The translations under genes and the position numbers were made by a program. A stretch of 35,491 bases of DNA from Deltaproteobacteria bacterium (GTDB lineage: Bacteria; Myxococcota_A; UBA9042; DTJE01): contig JADHTP010000004.1 in NCBI GenBank assembly GCA_016784945.1, positions 1 to 35,491 on the forward strand, written 5' to 3'. This document shows, in pieces, positions 35,341 through 35,491 of this stretch (its first letter is position 1; every line of letters starts with the position of its first letter). A model generated the notes under the pieces. The model saw only the letters and a program-made list of their open reading frames with translations, searched no databases and had not been told where the DNA came from.

Positions 35341-35491
35341 TCGGCGTGGAGTGGGCGGAAGTCTGCTTCGTGCCGACCGCTGTAGGCCACAGCAAGAAAG
35401 GTCTTGAGTACCGCTACCTGGCAACGCGGGAGGCGATGCGCGATACGGAACTGCCCGGGCTGGAATCACTGCGAGAACTGCCTTTTCCCAC
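35337..35491 (+). pseudogene. C-terminal fragment of a different transposase (IS4/IS1380-like), running off the window
   Basis: Frame 3: KIGVEWAEVCFVPTAVGHSKKGLEYRYLATREAMRDTELPGLESLRELPFP, abutting the IS3 debris without a visible start. Confidence 0.55.

Overview
GC-rich (about 65%), densely coded bacterial chromosomal window. The gene style suggests a Deltaproteobacteria/Myxococcota-like or related lineage, but taxonomy is inference. Left to right: 3' part of a B12-dependent lysine 5,6-aminomutase beta subunit (KamE-like), agmatinase-family ureohydrolase, a small 4-Cys protein, SCP2-type thiolase (-), a 127-aa protein of unknown function coupled to SelA (-), a Cys-containing coiled-coil lipoprotein, a probably decayed beta-propeller gene, SAM decarboxylase (speD), FtsH, a PPC-repeat exported protein, TruA, a MurJ/Wzx-like flippase and a HEAT-like lipoprotein (-). 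Next comes a 4-gene operon (receiver protein, atypical receiver-PAS protein, DUF167, apolipoprotein N-acyltransferase), followed by an AmgK/MurU-like peptidoglycan recycling pair (-), a giant Cys-repeat exported protein ending in a peptidase S74/intramolecular chaperone domain (-), a Pro/Ala-rich lipoprotein, a biotin carboxylase / BCCP / methylmalonyl-CoA mutase-type large subunit / ArsA-like ATPase run, LolC/E permease (-), a second Lnt, a small membrane protein, a CPBP protease (-), and chimeric transposase debris at the right edge. The most striking observation is that the first Lnt (16507..19092, 861 aa) carries about 275 extra residues inside its nitrilase catalytic domain, between the WPE glutamate motif and the catalytic Lys/Cys motifs. 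The extra segment reads as about seven tandem beta-propeller-like blades. A conventional Lnt paralog without the insert lies about 13 kb downstream. No tRNA, rRNA or CRISPR array was recognised.
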